Assembly: GCA_001899235.1 (NCBI GenBank)
Contig: MKVR01000004.1
Coordinates: 34,727-98,726, forward strand
Origin: Nitrosospira sp. 56-18
Lineage (GTDB): Bacteria > Pseudomonadota > Gammaproteobacteria > Burkholderiales > Nitrosomonadaceae
Reading direction: 5' to 3'
Length of the DNA stretch: 64,000 nucleotides
Below, piece by piece: positions 37,313-47,993 of the stretch. The notes under the pieces were generated by a model. It was not told the origin of the DNA. It saw only the letters and a list, made by a program, of their open reading frames with translations, and ran no database searches. Position numbers and translations under genes: made by a program. The stretch's first letter is position 1. Each line of letters begins with the position of its first letter.

Positions 37313-38404
37313 TCAGACATTAAACCGAAAATGCATCACATCCCCATCCTTGACCACATATTCCTTGCCTTCCAGCCGCATCTTCCCCGCCTCCTTCGCA
37401 CCTTGTTCGCCTTTGCAGGCGATGAAATCATCATACGAAATGACTTCGGCGCGAATAAAGCCTTTCTCAAAATCGGTATGGATCACGGCTGCGGCCTGGG
37501 GCGCGGTGTCCCCTTTCGATATGGTCCAGGCGCGCACTTCTTTCACCCCCGCGGTAAAATAGGTTTGCAGCCCTAGCAGCTCATAAGCCGCCCGGACGAG
37601 ACGGTTCAGGCCCGGTTCCTCCAGGTTCAGGTCGGCAAGAAAAATCTGCTTGTCCTCATCCGCCAGTTCAGCGATTTCCGCCTCCAGGGCGGCACAGATT
37701 GCCACGACGGGCGCGCTTTCGCGCGCGGCATATTCCTGTACCGCGGTGAGCAGCGGATTGCCGGCAAAACCTTTTTCATCCACGTTGGCAACATAGATAG
37801 CCGGCTTGGCGGTAAGCAGGCATAGCGGTTTCAGCAATTGCTGCTGTTCCCTGTCCAACCCCATGCTCCTGACAGGCTTGCCCTGATCGAGCCAGGCGCG
37901 GACGTTTTCCAGCAGCGCGACAAGCTTGGCCGCCTCCTTGTCCCCTGATCTCGCCAGCTTGGTTTCCCGGTGAATCGCCTTCTCCACCGTCGCCAGATCG
38001 GCGAGCGCCAGCTCTATCTGTATGGTTTCGATATCGGAAACCGGATTCACCTTGCCGCTGACGTGCACCACGTTGTCATCGGCGAAGCAGCGCACCATGT
38101 TGACGATGCCATCGGTTTCGCGAATGGTCGCAAGGAATTTGTTGCCCAGTCCCTCGCCCTTGGAGGCCCCGGCGACCAGCCCGGCGATATCGACGAACTC
38201 AACGGTTGCCGCCTGCACTTTTTGCGGCTTCACAATCTCGCTCAGGCGGAACAAGCGCTGGTCCGGCACTTCCACTATGCCGATATTGGGCTCGATGGTG
38301 CAGAAGGGATAATTTTCGGCTGCGATGCCAGCCTTGGTCAGGGCATTGAAAAGCGTGGATTTGCCGACATTGGGCAGGCCGACAATACCGCATTTGAGGC
38401 TCAT
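37313..38404 (-). CDS. ychF: Redox-regulated ATPase YchF (Obg family)
   Basis: The 363-residue protein has the P-loop [34 protein letters not shown] (G3) and the C-terminal TGS domain ([20 protein letters not shown] ... [19 protein letters not shown] read in parts). YchF binds ATP rather than GTP and interacts with ribosomes. It lies next to pth, the usual neighbour. Confidence 0.96.
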   Translation of the reverse strand: MSLKCGIVGLPNVGKSTLFNALTKAGIAAENYPFCTIEPNIGIVEVPDQRLFRLSEIVKPQKVQAATVEFVDIAGLVAGASKGEGLGNKFLATIRETDGIVNMVRCFADDNVVHVSGKVNPVSDIETIQIELALADLATVEKAIHRETKLARSGDKEAAKLVALLENVRAWLDQGKPVRSMGLDREQQQLLKPLCLLTAKPAIYVANVDEKGFAGNPLLTAVQEYAARESAPVVAICAALEAEIAELADEDKQIFLADLNLEEPGLNRLVRAAYELLGLQTYFTAGVKEVRAWTISKGDTAPQAAAVIHTDFEKGFIRAEVISYDDFIACKGEQGAKEAGKMRLEGKEYVVKDGDVMHFRFNV

Positions 38405-38490
38405 GGTTATCCTTCGAAAGTAGCAAGCGGACGGGGCATAAGGAAAACGGGACTATACCGGGTCGCACAAGTAGCTGTAGTTCGGCCTTG

Positions 38491-38545
38491 CTGGATGCCT
38501 GCTTGCGCAGGTATGGCGATCATACAATTTTCTCACCAGACCAAT
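38491..38545 (+). repeat. Dispersed repeat, copy E (partial)
   Basis: CTGGATGCCTGCTTGCGCAGG followed by CATACAATTTT and ending in CCAGACCAAT matches the distal half of copy B, but only about 55 bp remain. It lies between pth and ychF. Confidence 0.5.
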
Positions 38546-38568
38546 AACTCGATCGATGCGAGATCGGT

Positions 38569-39147
38569 TCAGTCCACTATGGTTCTGGTATGCAGTTTCA
38601 GCATCGCCGCCTCGCAATTGCCCTTCGCAATCAGGGGCCAGACTTCCAGGCTTCGCTGTATGGCTTCATCTATCAGCTGCGCTTCTTCCTTGCGAGGAGG
38701 CTGCAATACGTAGTTGACCACGGCATTTTTATCGCCGGGATGCCCGATGCCGATACGCAGGCGCCAGAAATTTTTCGTGCCCAGCCGGGCGGCGATATCC
38801 TTCAATCCGTTATGGCCGCCCAACCCGCCATCCAGCTTCAGCTTGGTGCTGCCCGGCGGCAAATCCAGTTCATCATGGATCACGAGAACCTGTTCGGGCG
38901 GAATCTTGTAAAACTGGCACAACGCGCCCACGGATCTTCCGCTGGCATTCATGTAGGTCTGCGGACTGAGCAGCCAAAACTCCGCCTCACCCTGACCGAC
39001 ACGTGCGCACAATCCGTGAAATCGCGCTTCCGCTCTCAAGGTGACGCCCAATTCGTCAGCAAGCCGGGCAATCCACCACGCGCCGGCATTATGGCGCGTC
39101 GCCTCATATTGCCTGCCTGGATTGCCGAGGCCTACGATTAGCTTCAT
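38569..39147 (-). CDS. pth: Peptidyl-tRNA hydrolase
   Basis: Pth frees tRNA from prematurely released peptidyl-tRNA. The 192-residue protein has VGLGNPGRQYEATRHNAG with the catalytic His, LLSPQTYMNASGRSV, VIHDELDLPPG and GGLGGHNGLKDI, all conserved. It is followed by ychF and preceded by rplY, the common betaproteobacterial order. Confidence 0.97.
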   Translation of the reverse strand: MKLIVGLGNPGRQYEATRHNAGAWWIARLADELGVTLRAEARFHGLCARVGQGEAEFWLLSPQTYMNASGRSVGALCQFYKIPPEQVLVIHDELDLPPGSTKLKLDGGLGGHNGLKDIAARLGTKNFWRLRIGIGHPGDKNAVVNYVLQPPRKEEAQLIDEAIQRSLEVWPLIAKGNCEAAMLKLHTRTIVD

Positions 39148-39231
39148 CGAATAATGAAAAGAAGAGGCGCCGCAAAAAAGAAGAGCCCACCGGAGCTGAT
39201 ATTACCCGGCGGGCCAGTTGAAAATGCAAGA

Positions 39232-39915
39232 TTATTTTTTCTTTCCAGCGTCTTTCTTTTCGCCTTCCTTCACTGTTCCTTCCTTCTTCTGCACAGTGGT
39301 AGGAACCTCCGCAGCAGCCACGGCGGCGGCTTCTTCGGCAGCCACTGCTCTGGGTATGATGATCGTTGCCACAGGCAAATCGTCACCCTTGGCAAGGGAT
39401 GGAATCTCCACGCCAGGGGGGAGCTGCAAATTGCTCAAGTGAACCGTATTCCCGGCGGCAAGATCGACCAGGTCCACAGAAATGAACTCCGGCAGATCCT
39501 TGGGCAGGCAGGAAACATCCAGCTCTGTCAGCACATGGCTGACGATACCGCCCGAAAGCTTCACTCCTGGCGCAATGTCCGCATTGATGAAATGCAGCGG
39601 CACCTTCATGTGTATTTTCTTCCTCCGGTCAACCCGCTGAAAGTCGATATGCAGCACTTGCAGCTTGAACGGATGCATTTGCACATCGCGCAGCAAAACG
39701 GGTTCCTTCTGGCCTTCCACATCCATCGAAAGGATGGAAGCATGAAAGGCTTCCAGCTTGAGCTTATGGTACAGGTTGTTATGGTCCAGCTCGATAGGCT
39801 GCGCTGGTCCTTCTCCGCCATAGATGATTCCCGGCACAGTGCCTGAACCACGCAGGCGGCGGCTCGCACCCTTGCCCTGCAACGTGCGCTTTTTGGCGCT
39901 GATTTCGATTTGCAT
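39232..39915 (-). CDS. rplY: 50S ribosomal protein L25/general stress protein Ctc
   Basis: The 227-residue protein is of the long Ctc type: an N-terminal L25 domain that binds 5S rRNA ([28 protein letters not shown]), a C-terminal TL5 domain ([19 protein letters not shown]), and a Glu/Ala/Lys tail ending in [10 protein letters not shown]. It stands between prs and pth as in related genomes. Confidence 0.95.
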   Translation of the reverse strand: MQIEISAKKRTLQGKGASRRLRGSGTVPGIIYGGEGPAQPIELDHNNLYHKLKLEAFHASILSMDVEGQKEPVLLRDVQMHPFKLQVLHIDFQRVDRRKKIHMKVPLHFINADIAPGVKLSGGIVSHVLTELDVSCLPKDLPEFISVDLVDLAAGNTVHLSNLQLPPGVEIPSLAKGDDLPVATIIIPRAVAAEEAAAVAAAEVPTTVQKKEGTVKEGEKKDAGKKK

Positions 39916-40088
39916 TATTTACTCCAAAGTTTGGGCTCCGCGACCAGATGCCCGGTTAAAAAAATTTTCTGTCCATGATGCCTGCACTATCTGTGGTAAT
40001 GGGACAAAGACCGTCATGGAATGGTCTGCCCGTACCCTTTCAGGGTATCGCCTGTTGCCGCCGCTTCCCGCTTGAGATTCGCTTTTCC

Positions 40089-41039
40089 TTATTCCATGAA
40101 CAAGGAACTCACCGAATCCTCGTTGCTGATTCTCAACATCGTTTCCGCGAGAAGGCTTGCCACGCTCACCTGATGAATGCGAGCGCAGGCCTTGGCGTTT
40201 TCCCTGAGGGGAATGGTGTCGGTAACCACCAGCTTGTCCAGCGCGGAATCCGCGATACGCTCCACCGCCTTGCCGGATAGCACGGGATGGGTGCAATAAG
40301 CCATGACACTCGCCGCTCCCTGCTCCTTCAAGGCACGGGCTGCTTCACACAGCGTATTGGCGGTATCCACCATGTCATCCATGATAACGCAAGTGCGTCC
40401 CTCCACCTCGCCGATGATGTTCATCACCTTTGCCACATTGGCCTTGGGGCGGCGCTTGTCTATGATCGCCAGGTCACATTCCAGCCGCTTCGCCATCTGC
40501 CGCGCCCGGACCACGCCTCCCACGTCCGGCGAGACGACCACGAGGCTCTGGTAATCATTTTTCCATAAATGACCCAGGAGGATGGGCATGCTATAGATGT
40601 TGTCCACGGGGATGTCGAAAAAACCCTGGATCTGGTCTGAATGCAGATCCATGGTCAGCAAACGGTCTACCCCGACGATAGCCAGCATATTTGCGACCAG
40701 CTTTGCCGTGATCGGCACGCGCGCCGAGCGCGGTCTTCTGTCCTGGCGGGCATACCCGAAGTAAGGCATCGCAGCCGTGATTCGCCCGGCGGAAGCTCGC
40801 TTGAGCGCATCCACCAGCACCAGCAACTCCATCAGGTTATCATTCGTCGGCATGGAGGTGGATTGCAGGACAAACACGTCCTTTCCCCTGACATTCTCCA
40901 GGATCTCCACCATCACTTCGCCATCGCTGAAACGGCCTACGACCGCCCTTCCGATACTGATACTCAAGTGCCTTACGACATCCTGGGCAAGCCTGGGGTT
41001 GGCGTTGCCGGTGAAAACCATCAAGCTATCGTAGGCCAT
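40089..41039 (-). CDS. prs: Ribose-phosphate pyrophosphokinase
   Basis: Prs makes PRPP from ribose 5-phosphate and ATP for nucleotide, His and Trp synthesis. The 316-residue protein has [49 protein letters not shown] and the PRPP-binding [15 protein letters not shown] motif. It follows tRNA-Gln, typical for the group. Confidence 0.97.
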   Translation of the reverse strand: MAYDSLMVFTGNANPRLAQDVVRHLSISIGRAVVGRFSDGEVMVEILENVRGKDVFVLQSTSMPTNDNLMELLVLVDALKRASAGRITAAMPYFGYARQDRRPRSARVPITAKLVANMLAIVGVDRLLTMDLHSDQIQGFFDIPVDNIYSMPILLGHLWKNDYQSLVVVSPDVGGVVRARQMAKRLECDLAIIDKRRPKANVAKVMNIIGEVEGRTCVIMDDMVDTANTLCEAARALKEQGAASVMAYCTHPVLSGKAVERIADSALDKLVVTDTIPLRENAKACARIHQVSVASLLAETMLRISNEDSVSSLFME

Positions 41040-41256
41040 GGTGATTGTGGTTCGCCGGAGAGTTGCCGCTGAAAAAACCGGGGTGCTCTCTGGCAGTGTT
41101 ATTCATGATGACACATACAATGGCGGCTGTTCCTCGGATCACGGACCGGGCTGGACCATCGCGGCCAATTTTGCCGCGACCCTGCTCCCGCCTTACCAGG
41201 CCTCTGCCTTGTCAATTCGGCCGCAATCGAGTGCTGGAGGCGTTCCGGCTAAAAAC

Positions 41257-41331
41257 TGGCTGGGGAGGTAGGGATCGAACCTACGAATGCCGGAATCAAA
41301 ATCCGGTGCCTTACCGCTTGGCGACTCCCCA
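41257..41331 (-). tRNA. tRNA-Gln (anticodon TTG), CCA encoded
   Basis: The acceptor arms TGGGGAG and CTCCCCA pair, the anticodon stem CCGGA/TCCGG holds the loop TTTTGAT with anticodon TTG, and the T arm has GGTTCGATCC. The 3' end GCCA is encoded. It reads CAA (and CAG) codons. It lies between ispE and prs, the standard betaproteobacterial place. Confidence 0.97.
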
Positions 41332-41334
41332 AAT

Positions 41335-42186
41335 TTACTGTTCAACGAAATCATGCATGGGATGACGGTCCAGCCCTTGCGCTACAAACCCTTCCATGCC
41401 GGCCGGAAGCCGGACCAATGCTGCCCGCGCTTCAGATTCTGTGGCGAATTCCGCAAAAACGCAAGCACCGGAGCCCGTCATCGCGGCCTTCCGGCAATTA
41501 TCGAGCCGCCTGAGCCATTCCAGATAACTTGCCACCTCCGGATATCTCCGGCATACCACGAGCTCCAGGTCATTATGGCCATGCTCGACGGAAAAGGGCG
41601 GTATTTTGATAGGAATCGTGTTTCGTGTCAATTCCTTACTGGTAAAAACCTGTGCCGTGGAAACGCTTACGGGCGGTATAAGGACCAGATACCAGGCGGC
41701 TGGCAAGGCAATGGGCGATAGTTCTTCGCCTATGCCTTCGGCAAAGGCGCTTTCACCGAAAATGAACACCGGCACATCTGCGCCGAGCTCGGGTCCAAGT
41801 TTCAATAACTGGTCTCTTTTCCAACCAATCCCCCATAAGCGGTTCAACGCCAGCAGCGTGGTAGCCGCATCGGAACTGCCGCCGCCCAGGCCGCCGCCCA
41901 TGGGAATGCGCTTTTCCAATGCAATTTCCACGCCCAGATCGACACCGCTTTTCTGCTGCAATAATCTTGCTGCACGAACGCACAAGTCTGTTTCCTCGGG
42001 CACGCCGGGCAACAGCGAGCGTAATTTGATATTACCGTCGTCGCGTAGAAAAAAATGAAGCCGGTCCGAAAAATCGATGAAACGGAAAACCGTTTGCAGC
42101 AGGTGATAGCCGTCCGCCCTGCGTCCCACAACATGCAGAAAGAGGTTGAGTTTCGCAGGGGCAACGCATGCAAGCCGAGTTGTCAA
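41335..42186 (-). CDS. ispE: 4-diphosphocytidyl-2-C-methyl-D-erythritol kinase
   Basis: IspE phosphorylates CDP-methylerythritol in the MEP isoprenoid pathway. The 283-residue GHMP kinase has APAKLNLFLHVVGRRADGYH, PMGGGLGGGSSDAATTL and MTGSGACVFAEF. Its start overlaps the lolB stop by 4 bp. It ends 4 bp from the 5' end of the tRNA gene. Confidence 0.97.
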   Translation of the reverse strand: MTTRLACVAPAKLNLFLHVVGRRADGYHLLQTVFRFIDFSDRLHFFLRDDGNIKLRSLLPGVPEETDLCVRAARLLQQKSGVDLGVEIALEKRIPMGGGLGGGSSDAATTLLALNRLWGIGWKRDQLLKLGPELGADVPVFIFGESAFAEGIGEELSPIALPAAWYLVLIPPVSVSTAQVFTSKELTRNTIPIKIPPFSVEHGHNDLELVVCRRYPEVASYLEWLRRLDNCRKAAMTGSGACVFAEFATESEARAALVRLPAGMEGFVAQGLDRHPMHDFVEQ

Positions 42187-42920
42187 TCAAGCATCCCATT
42201 TGTATCGACCGAATCCCATCTATCCACTACGAGCCTTATCTGCAACCCGCTACGCTTTAGTTGCAGCAGCCTGACGCGCGCGCCCTGCGGGGTTGCAGCT
42301 AGAGCCGGTTCCGCAGGGAAATAGCTCGAATAAACGATCTCCCACCCGTCCTGCCTGATTGCTGCCACGCGGCCCTCATCGTCGAGATCGATGGCGGAAG
42401 AAGTCAACGGCGAATTTTTGCCCTGCACCCAGTACTGCAGCCCCATGATCGGCAGACGCCAGCCCAGAACCTGTTCGGTCAAACTTTCCACGTCAGACGC
42501 ATAATAATTTTCCCGCTCGGCTGTCGTCAGATGCACGCCTTCGGAACTGCGCTCGAGCTGGGCCAGCGCCTGCCCTAGCGGCGAAAGCAGCAGAATGTTG
42601 TCGCGGCCTTCCGCATGATGCCACTGGACTCCCCCGGAGAAACTTTCATTGCTCCCTTTGACCGCAATTCTCCCGCTCAGCCCGAAGCTCGGTAGTGCTT
42701 CCGAGCTAAGGCCTCCCCCCGGTTCGGCCACCATGGTATGCACGCTGGCATTCTGCGGCACAAGGGAGGCGCAGCCGAAAAAAGGCAGAATGCATAAAAT
42801 GACGAGATGGCGCCTTCGAAGTATCCACCGGTTTTCGTGACAGAGGCGCAGAAGCGCTTCGTATCGCAGCCATTTTATGCCAGCCGGCCAGACATGCTGC
42901 CTCTGCGTGTGCTGCGCCAC
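42183..42920 (-). CDS. lolB: Outer membrane lipoprotein LolB
   Basis: LolB receives lipoproteins from LolA and inserts them into the outer membrane. A lipoprotein signal ends in PFFGCAS; the mature part has SFGLSGRIAVKG, FSGGVQWHHAEG, SPLGQALAQLE and PIMGLQYWVQG, typical of LolB. It starts with GTG two bases after the stop of the TPR gene. The N-terminal stretch before the signal is long, so a later start is possible. Confidence 0.9.
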   Translation of the reverse strand: MAQHTQRQHVWPAGIKWLRYEALLRLCHENRWILRRRHLVILCILPFFGCASLVPQNASVHTMVAEPGGGLSSEALPSFGLSGRIAVKGSNESFSGGVQWHHAEGRDNILLLSPLGQALAQLERSSEGVHLTTAERENYYASDVESLTEQVLGWRLPIMGLQYWVQGKNSPLTSSAIDLDDEGRVAAIRQDGWEIVYSSYFPAEPALAATPQGARVRLLQLKRSGLQIRLVVDRWDSVDTNGMLD

Positions 42921-42922
42921 GC

Positions 42923-44641
42923 CTACTTGATGAATCGCTTCATGGTGCTCAGCAGCGCTTCATTCCCCGGATGGTCCTTGAGTGCCGCCTGCCAGATTTC
43001 CTTCGCCTCATCCGTTACTCCCTGCATCCATAGCACTTCTCCCAGATGGGCTGCAATTTCCGGGTCAGGATTCATGCTGAACGCCTGTCTGAGATAGCTC
43101 AGGCCCTGGTTGAAATTACCCAGGCGGTAATGCACCCACCCCAGGCTATCCATGATGTAGGGATCATTCGGGGAAAGCCTGATCGCCTTTTCGATAAGCT
43201 CCAGCGCCTCCTTCAGGCGGTTGGTATGTTCGGCAAGGCCGTAACCCAGTGCGTTATAAGCATGTGCGTTATCAGGCTTCAACTCGATCAGCTTGCGCAA
43301 ATCCCGCTCCATCGACTCCGTCTTGCCGATTCGTTCCGCTGCCAGGGCGCGGTCATAGAGCAAATCGGGATAATCCGGCAATTTTTCGAGGCCCTTGCTA
43401 AGCAACTGGTAGGATTTCTGGTAGGCCTTGGCCTCGCGCAGCAACTGCGCTTCGGCGATGATCAACTGGGCCTGCTGCTGCTCATTTGCCGCAGGCAGAC
43501 GCTGCAGATAGTGGACCGCTTCCTCCGTCCTGCCTTTCCTGCTTAAGAGAATGGCATACTTTATCTGCGCGGGAATGTATTGCGCTCCACTGGTCACCGA
43601 CCGATACGATTCCATGGCTGTATCGATATCGTTGGTTTTCTCATAAACGCCGCCTAGATAAAATCGCACCATCCCCGGATCCCTGTAATCCAGCTCCAGC
43701 GCTTTTTTAAAATTGGACTCGGCAACCTCGTAGTCCCGCAATTCCATCGACAGCAATCCCACCGCGACGGCCACGTCGGCATTCCCTGGATTCTCCGCAA
43801 GCAATCTCTGGAACTGCTCGCGCGCCTTGGTGTAATTTCTTTCCGCAAGCAGCAGGCGTGCATACGTGATGCGTGTATCGTTGGCCTTGGGATAACGCTT
43901 GAGATAATCCTCATAAAATGCCAGCGCGCTGGCTTCGGAGGTGCGCGCCAATATCCGGCCCTGATATATCGCGGCGATTTCCCAATCCGGGCGAAGCGCC
44001 AGGGCCTGCTTCATCTCGGCCAGGGCGACGTCGAATTGATCTGCGAACCATGCCGCCTGGGATACGGCGAAATGGGCTTCCGGCAGATTGGAATAGGGTT
44101 CCGCCAATTGCTTGACAAGTTCGAATGTCGCATTTTTGTTGGCGCTGCGCACCAGCAAGCTGTTCAATTGCATGAACGCTTCGCCGACACTGCCTCCTTC
44201 CCCGGCAAGCAACTTTTCGAGATGAGGTCTGGCCTCTTCCAGCTTCCCCGCATTCACCAGCAAGGCCGCCACGGTCTGGCGCCCGGGAATGGAATCCGGA
44301 TCCAGTCCTATCCAGATCTTTGCTGCTTCCAGGGCTGGCGCCGCCTGGCGCGATTGAAGAGCAACTTCCGTTGCGCGTTGCGCAACGCGCGGGTCGTGGG
44401 TAACTCGTGCCAGTTTCAGGTAAGTGCGGATTGCGATATCCTGATCACCGCGCTGCAAGGCAGTTTCCGCCAGCAGGAAATCGAACAGCATCGGCGAGGT
44501 CAATTCCTGATTCGGTATTTTTGATTTTTGAGCGTCGCTCTGTTCATCCGGTTTGCGCGTCTCGACATTTGTCTTTGTCGGAATCTGCGCGCAGGCACCG
44601 AGAAAAAGCAGCAACAGAGCGCCAGGAATTTTAAGATTCAT
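42923..44641 (-). CDS. TPR-repeat lipoprotein upstream of lolB
   Basis: The 572-residue protein has a lipoprotein signal (LLLLFLGACAQ) and about ten tetratricopeptide repeats, for example AHAYNALGYGLAEHTNRLKE and IMDSLGWVHYRLGNFNQGL. It likely acts as an envelope scaffold for protein-protein contacts. The gene is regularly found before lolB-ispE in betaproteobacteria. Exact partner is unknown. Confidence 0.92.
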   Translation of the reverse strand: MNLKIPGALLLLFLGACAQIPTKTNVETRKPDEQSDAQKSKIPNQELTSPMLFDFLLAETALQRGDQDIAIRTYLKLARVTHDPRVAQRATEVALQSRQAAPALEAAKIWIGLDPDSIPGRQTVAALLVNAGKLEEARPHLEKLLAGEGGSVGEAFMQLNSLLVRSANKNATFELVKQLAEPYSNLPEAHFAVSQAAWFADQFDVALAEMKQALALRPDWEIAAIYQGRILARTSEASALAFYEDYLKRYPKANDTRITYARLLLAERNYTKAREQFQRLLAENPGNADVAVAVGLLSMELRDYEVAESNFKKALELDYRDPGMVRFYLGGVYEKTNDIDTAMESYRSVTSGAQYIPAQIKYAILLSRKGRTEEAVHYLQRLPAANEQQQAQLIIAEAQLLREAKAYQKSYQLLSKGLEKLPDYPDLLYDRALAAERIGKTESMERDLRKLIELKPDNAHAYNALGYGLAEHTNRLKEALELIEKAIRLSPNDPYIMDSLGWVHYRLGNFNQGLSYLRQAFSMNPDPEIAAHLGEVLWMQGVTDEAKEIWQAALKDHPGNEALLSTMKRFIK

Positions 44642-44895
44642 GGAAAATCCACACAGGGTTCGAAAAATAATGCTATCAAGGAAATAAAGAGGCGGGCTGA
44701 CCTACGATAAGCCGCCATATTAGGTATATTTTACGCTTATCACAAGTGCGCATTGCGCTCCCGCGGAGTCTTCAAAAGGGTTTTTGGCGGTACAATGAAT
44801 TCGATGTGCGCAATAATTCGCTATCCATGGCAACGCCGGCAGCATCTGGAAATGGCATGAAACCCTCGTCCGTAAATTGGCGCAGGAGGAAGTCG

Positions 44896-45729
44896 ATGCG
44901 GGGGAGGAGCGCTCCCGTGATCAGTCCCGGACAACATCCGCCTGCCCTCTCTGCACATCGCCTGTCCCGCCAATTCGGCGGGAAGATGGTTGTGCAAGAC
45001 ATCAGCCTGGAGCTGAGGCATGGGGAAGTATTGGGATTTCTCGGCCCCAACGGGGCCGGCAAGACCACTCTCATGCGAATGTTGACGGGAAACCTTGCCC
45101 CGAGCTGCGGCAGGGTTGAAGTTTGCGGGGAAGACCTGCTTGATAGGCCGCGGGATGCCAAGGCACATCTTGGATATCTGCCCGAGATCCCGCCCCTTTA
45201 CCGGGAATTGACCATAGACGAATATCTTCGGTTCGCGGCACGCCTGCATCGAGTCGCTCCAGAGGATATCGCTTCCGCTTTGCACCGGATCAAGCAGCGA
45301 TGCGGTCTGTCCAGCCTCGGGAACAAGCTGCTGGGCACGCTTTCCAAAGGCTATCAGCAGCGCGTTGGAATTGCTCAGGCAATCATTCATGAGCCGGACG
45401 TCGTCATACTCGATGAGCCGACGTCAGGCCTCGACCCTAACCAGATCCGGGAGATACGCAGCCTCATCCGTGATCTGGGAGCGGAGCAAGCCGTCATTCT
45501 TTCCACCCACATCCTGCATGAGGCTGAAACCATGTGCGATCGCATCCAGATCATGCATGAGGGACACATCGTTTTCGGCGAGACGATCGAACGCCTGAAA
45601 CAGAAAGGGGAAAGCCTGGAGGAGCTTTTTGTTCGTTTCACGCAGGACCGGGAAGTGTCCGATCACCTCGCTGAACGCTTCGATGAACCGCCTCAACCGC
45701 CACGCAGCGACTCCTCGCTTGATTCATGA
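44896..45729 (+). CDS. GldA-like ABC transporter ATP-binding protein
   Basis: The ATPase has Walker A GPNGAGKTT, signature LSKGYQQRVG, Walker B VVILDEPTSGLD and H-loop ILSTHIL, all intact. An AGGAGG site precedes the ATG at 44896, which trims the longer open frame that begins at 44746. With the next two genes it forms an ABC system of the gliding/auxiliary (GldAFG) type; the substrate is unknown. Confidence 0.9.
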   Translation: MRGRSAPVISPGQHPPALSAHRLSRQFGGKMVVQDISLELRHGEVLGFLGPNGAGKTTLMRMLTGNLAPSCGRVEVCGEDLLDRPRDAKAHLGYLPEIPPLYRELTIDEYLRFAARLHRVAPEDIASALHRIKQRCGLSSLGNKLLGTLSKGYQQRVGIAQAIIHEPDVVILDEPTSGLDPNQIREIRSLIRDLGAEQAVILSTHILHEAETMCDRIQIMHEGHIVFGETIERLKQKGESLEELFVRFTQDREVSDHLAERFDEPPQPPRSDSSLDS

Positions 45730-45771
45730 GGCCGCTGCTTCTTCTCCCGATTATTCGCGTTACCCGCAGCC

Positions 45772-46518
45772 ATGATTTTAACCATTGCCCATAAGGAACT
45801 GAAAATCCTGCTCGGTTCGCCGTTCGCCTGGATGGTGCTAGCGCTGGTTCAGGTTATATTGGCCTGGACTTTTCTGGCGCATCTCGATGCTTTTCTGGAA
45901 ATTCAGCCCCAACTGGTGAAAATCGCCAATCCCCCGGGAGTAACCGAAGCCATCATCATGCCGGTATTCGCCATGGCGGCGGCGGTTCTGCTCATGATCA
46001 CACCATTTTTTGCGGCGCGCCTTATCGCGGAAGAGCGGCGCAACCATACGCTCACTTTTTTACTGTCAGCCCCGGTTTCCATGGCAGAAATCGTCCTGGG
46101 CAAATTTCTCAGCCTTCTCATGCTCCTTTCCCTGGTGGTTGCCCTGGTCGCGCTCATGTCGGTTTCACTGCTTGCCGGAGGGGTGCTCGATCTCGGCCTG
46201 TTGCTGAGCAATACTGCGGGACTTCTCCTTGTCTGTGCCTGCTTCGCTTCATTCGGGCTATATATTTCAACCCTCGGCACACACCCTGCTATTGCAGGAG
46301 CCGCCGCCCTGGGCATCCTGCTGGGACTATGGGTCGTGGATATGGCCGCGGAAGACGGGCCGGCGAATTCAATGGGCCAGGTCTCCCCGCTTTCACATTA
46401 TCAAGGTTTCAATAGCGGCATTATCGATACGTTCGATCTTGCCTATTTCATGCTTTTCGTGCTCGTCTTTCTGGTGCTGGCGATACATCGCCTGCATGGA
46501 GAGCGGATCGGCAGTTGA
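45772..46518 (+). CDS. GldF-like ABC-2 permease
   Basis: The 248-residue protein has six hydrophobic segments and ABC-2 features: MILTIAHKELKILLGSPFAW at the N-terminus, FFAARLIAEERRNHTLTFLLSAPV (the RxxxTxxxLLxxP region), and LLLVCACFASFGLYIS. It is the membrane part of the system, 42 bp after the ATPase gene. Confidence 0.9.
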   Translation: MILTIAHKELKILLGSPFAWMVLALVQVILAWTFLAHLDAFLEIQPQLVKIANPPGVTEAIIMPVFAMAAAVLLMITPFFAARLIAEERRNHTLTFLLSAPVSMAEIVLGKFLSLLMLLSLVVALVALMSVSLLAGGVLDLGLLLSNTAGLLLVCACFASFGLYISTLGTHPAIAGAAALGILLGLWVVDMAAEDGPANSMGQVSPLSHYQGFNSGIIDTFDLAYFMLFVLVFLVLAIHRLHGERIGS

Positions 46519-46530
46519 ACCAGGCAGACA

Positions 46531-47886
46531 ATGATCACCGCCGATAAAAAACGCCATGGACGATGGCAGGCAAGGCGCAGCCTGTTCGTGGTGGCGTTGA
46601 TATCGCTTGCATTGCTGCTGGGGTACCTGGCGCAGGAAAACCGTATCCAGTGGGATGTCAGCCAGAACGCACGCAACAGCTTGAGCCAGGCCAGCCTGGC
46701 GGTGCTGAAGGAATTGAACGGACCGCTGGCCGTTACCGTGTATGCAACCGCTAATGATGCGCAATTGGGAAATATTCGCAAGATCATCGGCGAATTCCTG
46801 TCGCTTTACCAGCGGGCGAAGTCCGACATAACTGTCACGTTCATCGATCCCACCGAGCAACCCCAGCAGGCCCAGCAAGCGGGAATACAGGCAAACGGGG
46901 AGATGATAGTCGCCTTCGATGGCAGGCTTGAACGCCTCGCATCGGTTAACGAGCAGGCGTTTACCAATGTCTTGTTGCAGTTGGTCCGGCCAAGAAAAAA
47001 AATTGTGGCAGCGCTTGCCGGGCATGGAGAACGTAAATTCGATGGTGCAGCCGGCCGCGACCTGGGCAGCTTTGGCGCACAATTGGCAAGCAAGGGCTTC
47101 AAGGTCGGGAATCTCAACCTTTCCGTCGATTGGGAAGTCCCGGCGGAAACCGATGTACTCGTTATTTCTTCCCCGCAGATCGAGTTGCAGAAAGAGGAAG
47201 TGGCGAAACTTCTCGCCTATATTGCGCGCGGCGGAAATCTTCTGTGGCTGATCGACTCGGAGCCTCTGCATGGCCTGCAGCCATTGGCGGAAAAATTGGC
47301 ATTGACCCTCACGCCAGGAGTGGTGATCGATCCACAGGCGCGTCAGCTGAATCTGCCCATTACCTTCGCCATAGGCGCAAATTATGGACAGCACCGGGTC
47401 GCCGCTGATTTCGAATATACCACGGTATTTCCCTTTGCCCGCCAGATCACTGTCAATGACAATGACGAATGGCAAGGCTTGTCGCTGGTGGATGTAGCGG
47501 ACGAAGGCTGGGTTGAAGCCGGAGCGCTCGATGGCAAAATGACTTTCGACAAGATGTATGATGTGGCGGGCCCCGTCAGTATCGCTGTTACCCTGAGCCG
47601 GAATCTGCAGGAACGGGAGCAGCGCATTGCCGTGGTCGGCACGGGTTATTTTCTCGCCAACGACTACCTTGGCCAGGGAAAAAACCTGGATCTGGGGATC
47701 AACCTCATGAACTGGCTGGCCGGCGATGAAAATCTGATTGCCATCCAGCCTCGCGCCACGCTCGATAGCAGCCTGAACCTGAACAAAACAGTGCTCGGCT
47801 TGATCAGCGCGGGTTTCCTGCTCGTGCTTCCCCTGGTTTTCGTCATGACCGGAATCATTATCTGGCGCAAGAGAACGAGAAATTAA
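46531..47886 (+). CDS. GldG-like ABC auxiliary protein
   Basis: The 451-residue protein has an N-terminal anchor (SLFVVALISLALLLGYL), a large periplasmic domain of the ABC_transp_aux type (TVYATANDAQLG, FIDPTEQPQQAQQAGI, VVAALAGHGERKF, LLWLIDSEPL) and a C-terminal membrane helix followed by IIIWRKRTRN. It completes the ABC unit. The DUF4340 gene that often follows is not seen here. Confidence 0.9.
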   Translation: MITADKKRHGRWQARRSLFVVALISLALLLGYLAQENRIQWDVSQNARNSLSQASLAVLKELNGPLAVTVYATANDAQLGNIRKIIGEFLSLYQRAKSDITVTFIDPTEQPQQAQQAGIQANGEMIVAFDGRLERLASVNEQAFTNVLLQLVRPRKKIVAALAGHGERKFDGAAGRDLGSFGAQLASKGFKVGNLNLSVDWEVPAETDVLVISSPQIELQKEEVAKLLAYIARGGNLLWLIDSEPLHGLQPLAEKLALTLTPGVVIDPQARQLNLPITFAIGANYGQHRVAADFEYTTVFPFARQITVNDNDEWQGLSLVDVADEGWVEAGALDGKMTFDKMYDVAGPVSIAVTLSRNLQEREQRIAVVGTGYFLANDYLGQGKNLDLGINLMNWLAGDENLIAIQPRATLDSSLNLNKTVLGLISAGFLLVLPLVFVMTGIIIWRKRTRN

Positions 47887-47993
47887 GACCGCTTTGCTTT
47901 GCCGGCATGAATGTTGTATGCGCCTTTGCGGGATTCGTGGCGGCGTCTTGAGGTTTGCGCCCGCCTTCAACATGAGCGCATTGCTCAGCGGCC

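Noticed and set aside
44746-44895. Extended N-terminus for the GldA-like ATPase
   Set aside because: The ATG at 44896 has AGGAGG at ideal distance and gives a normal ABC N-terminus; the upstream part has no ribosome site.
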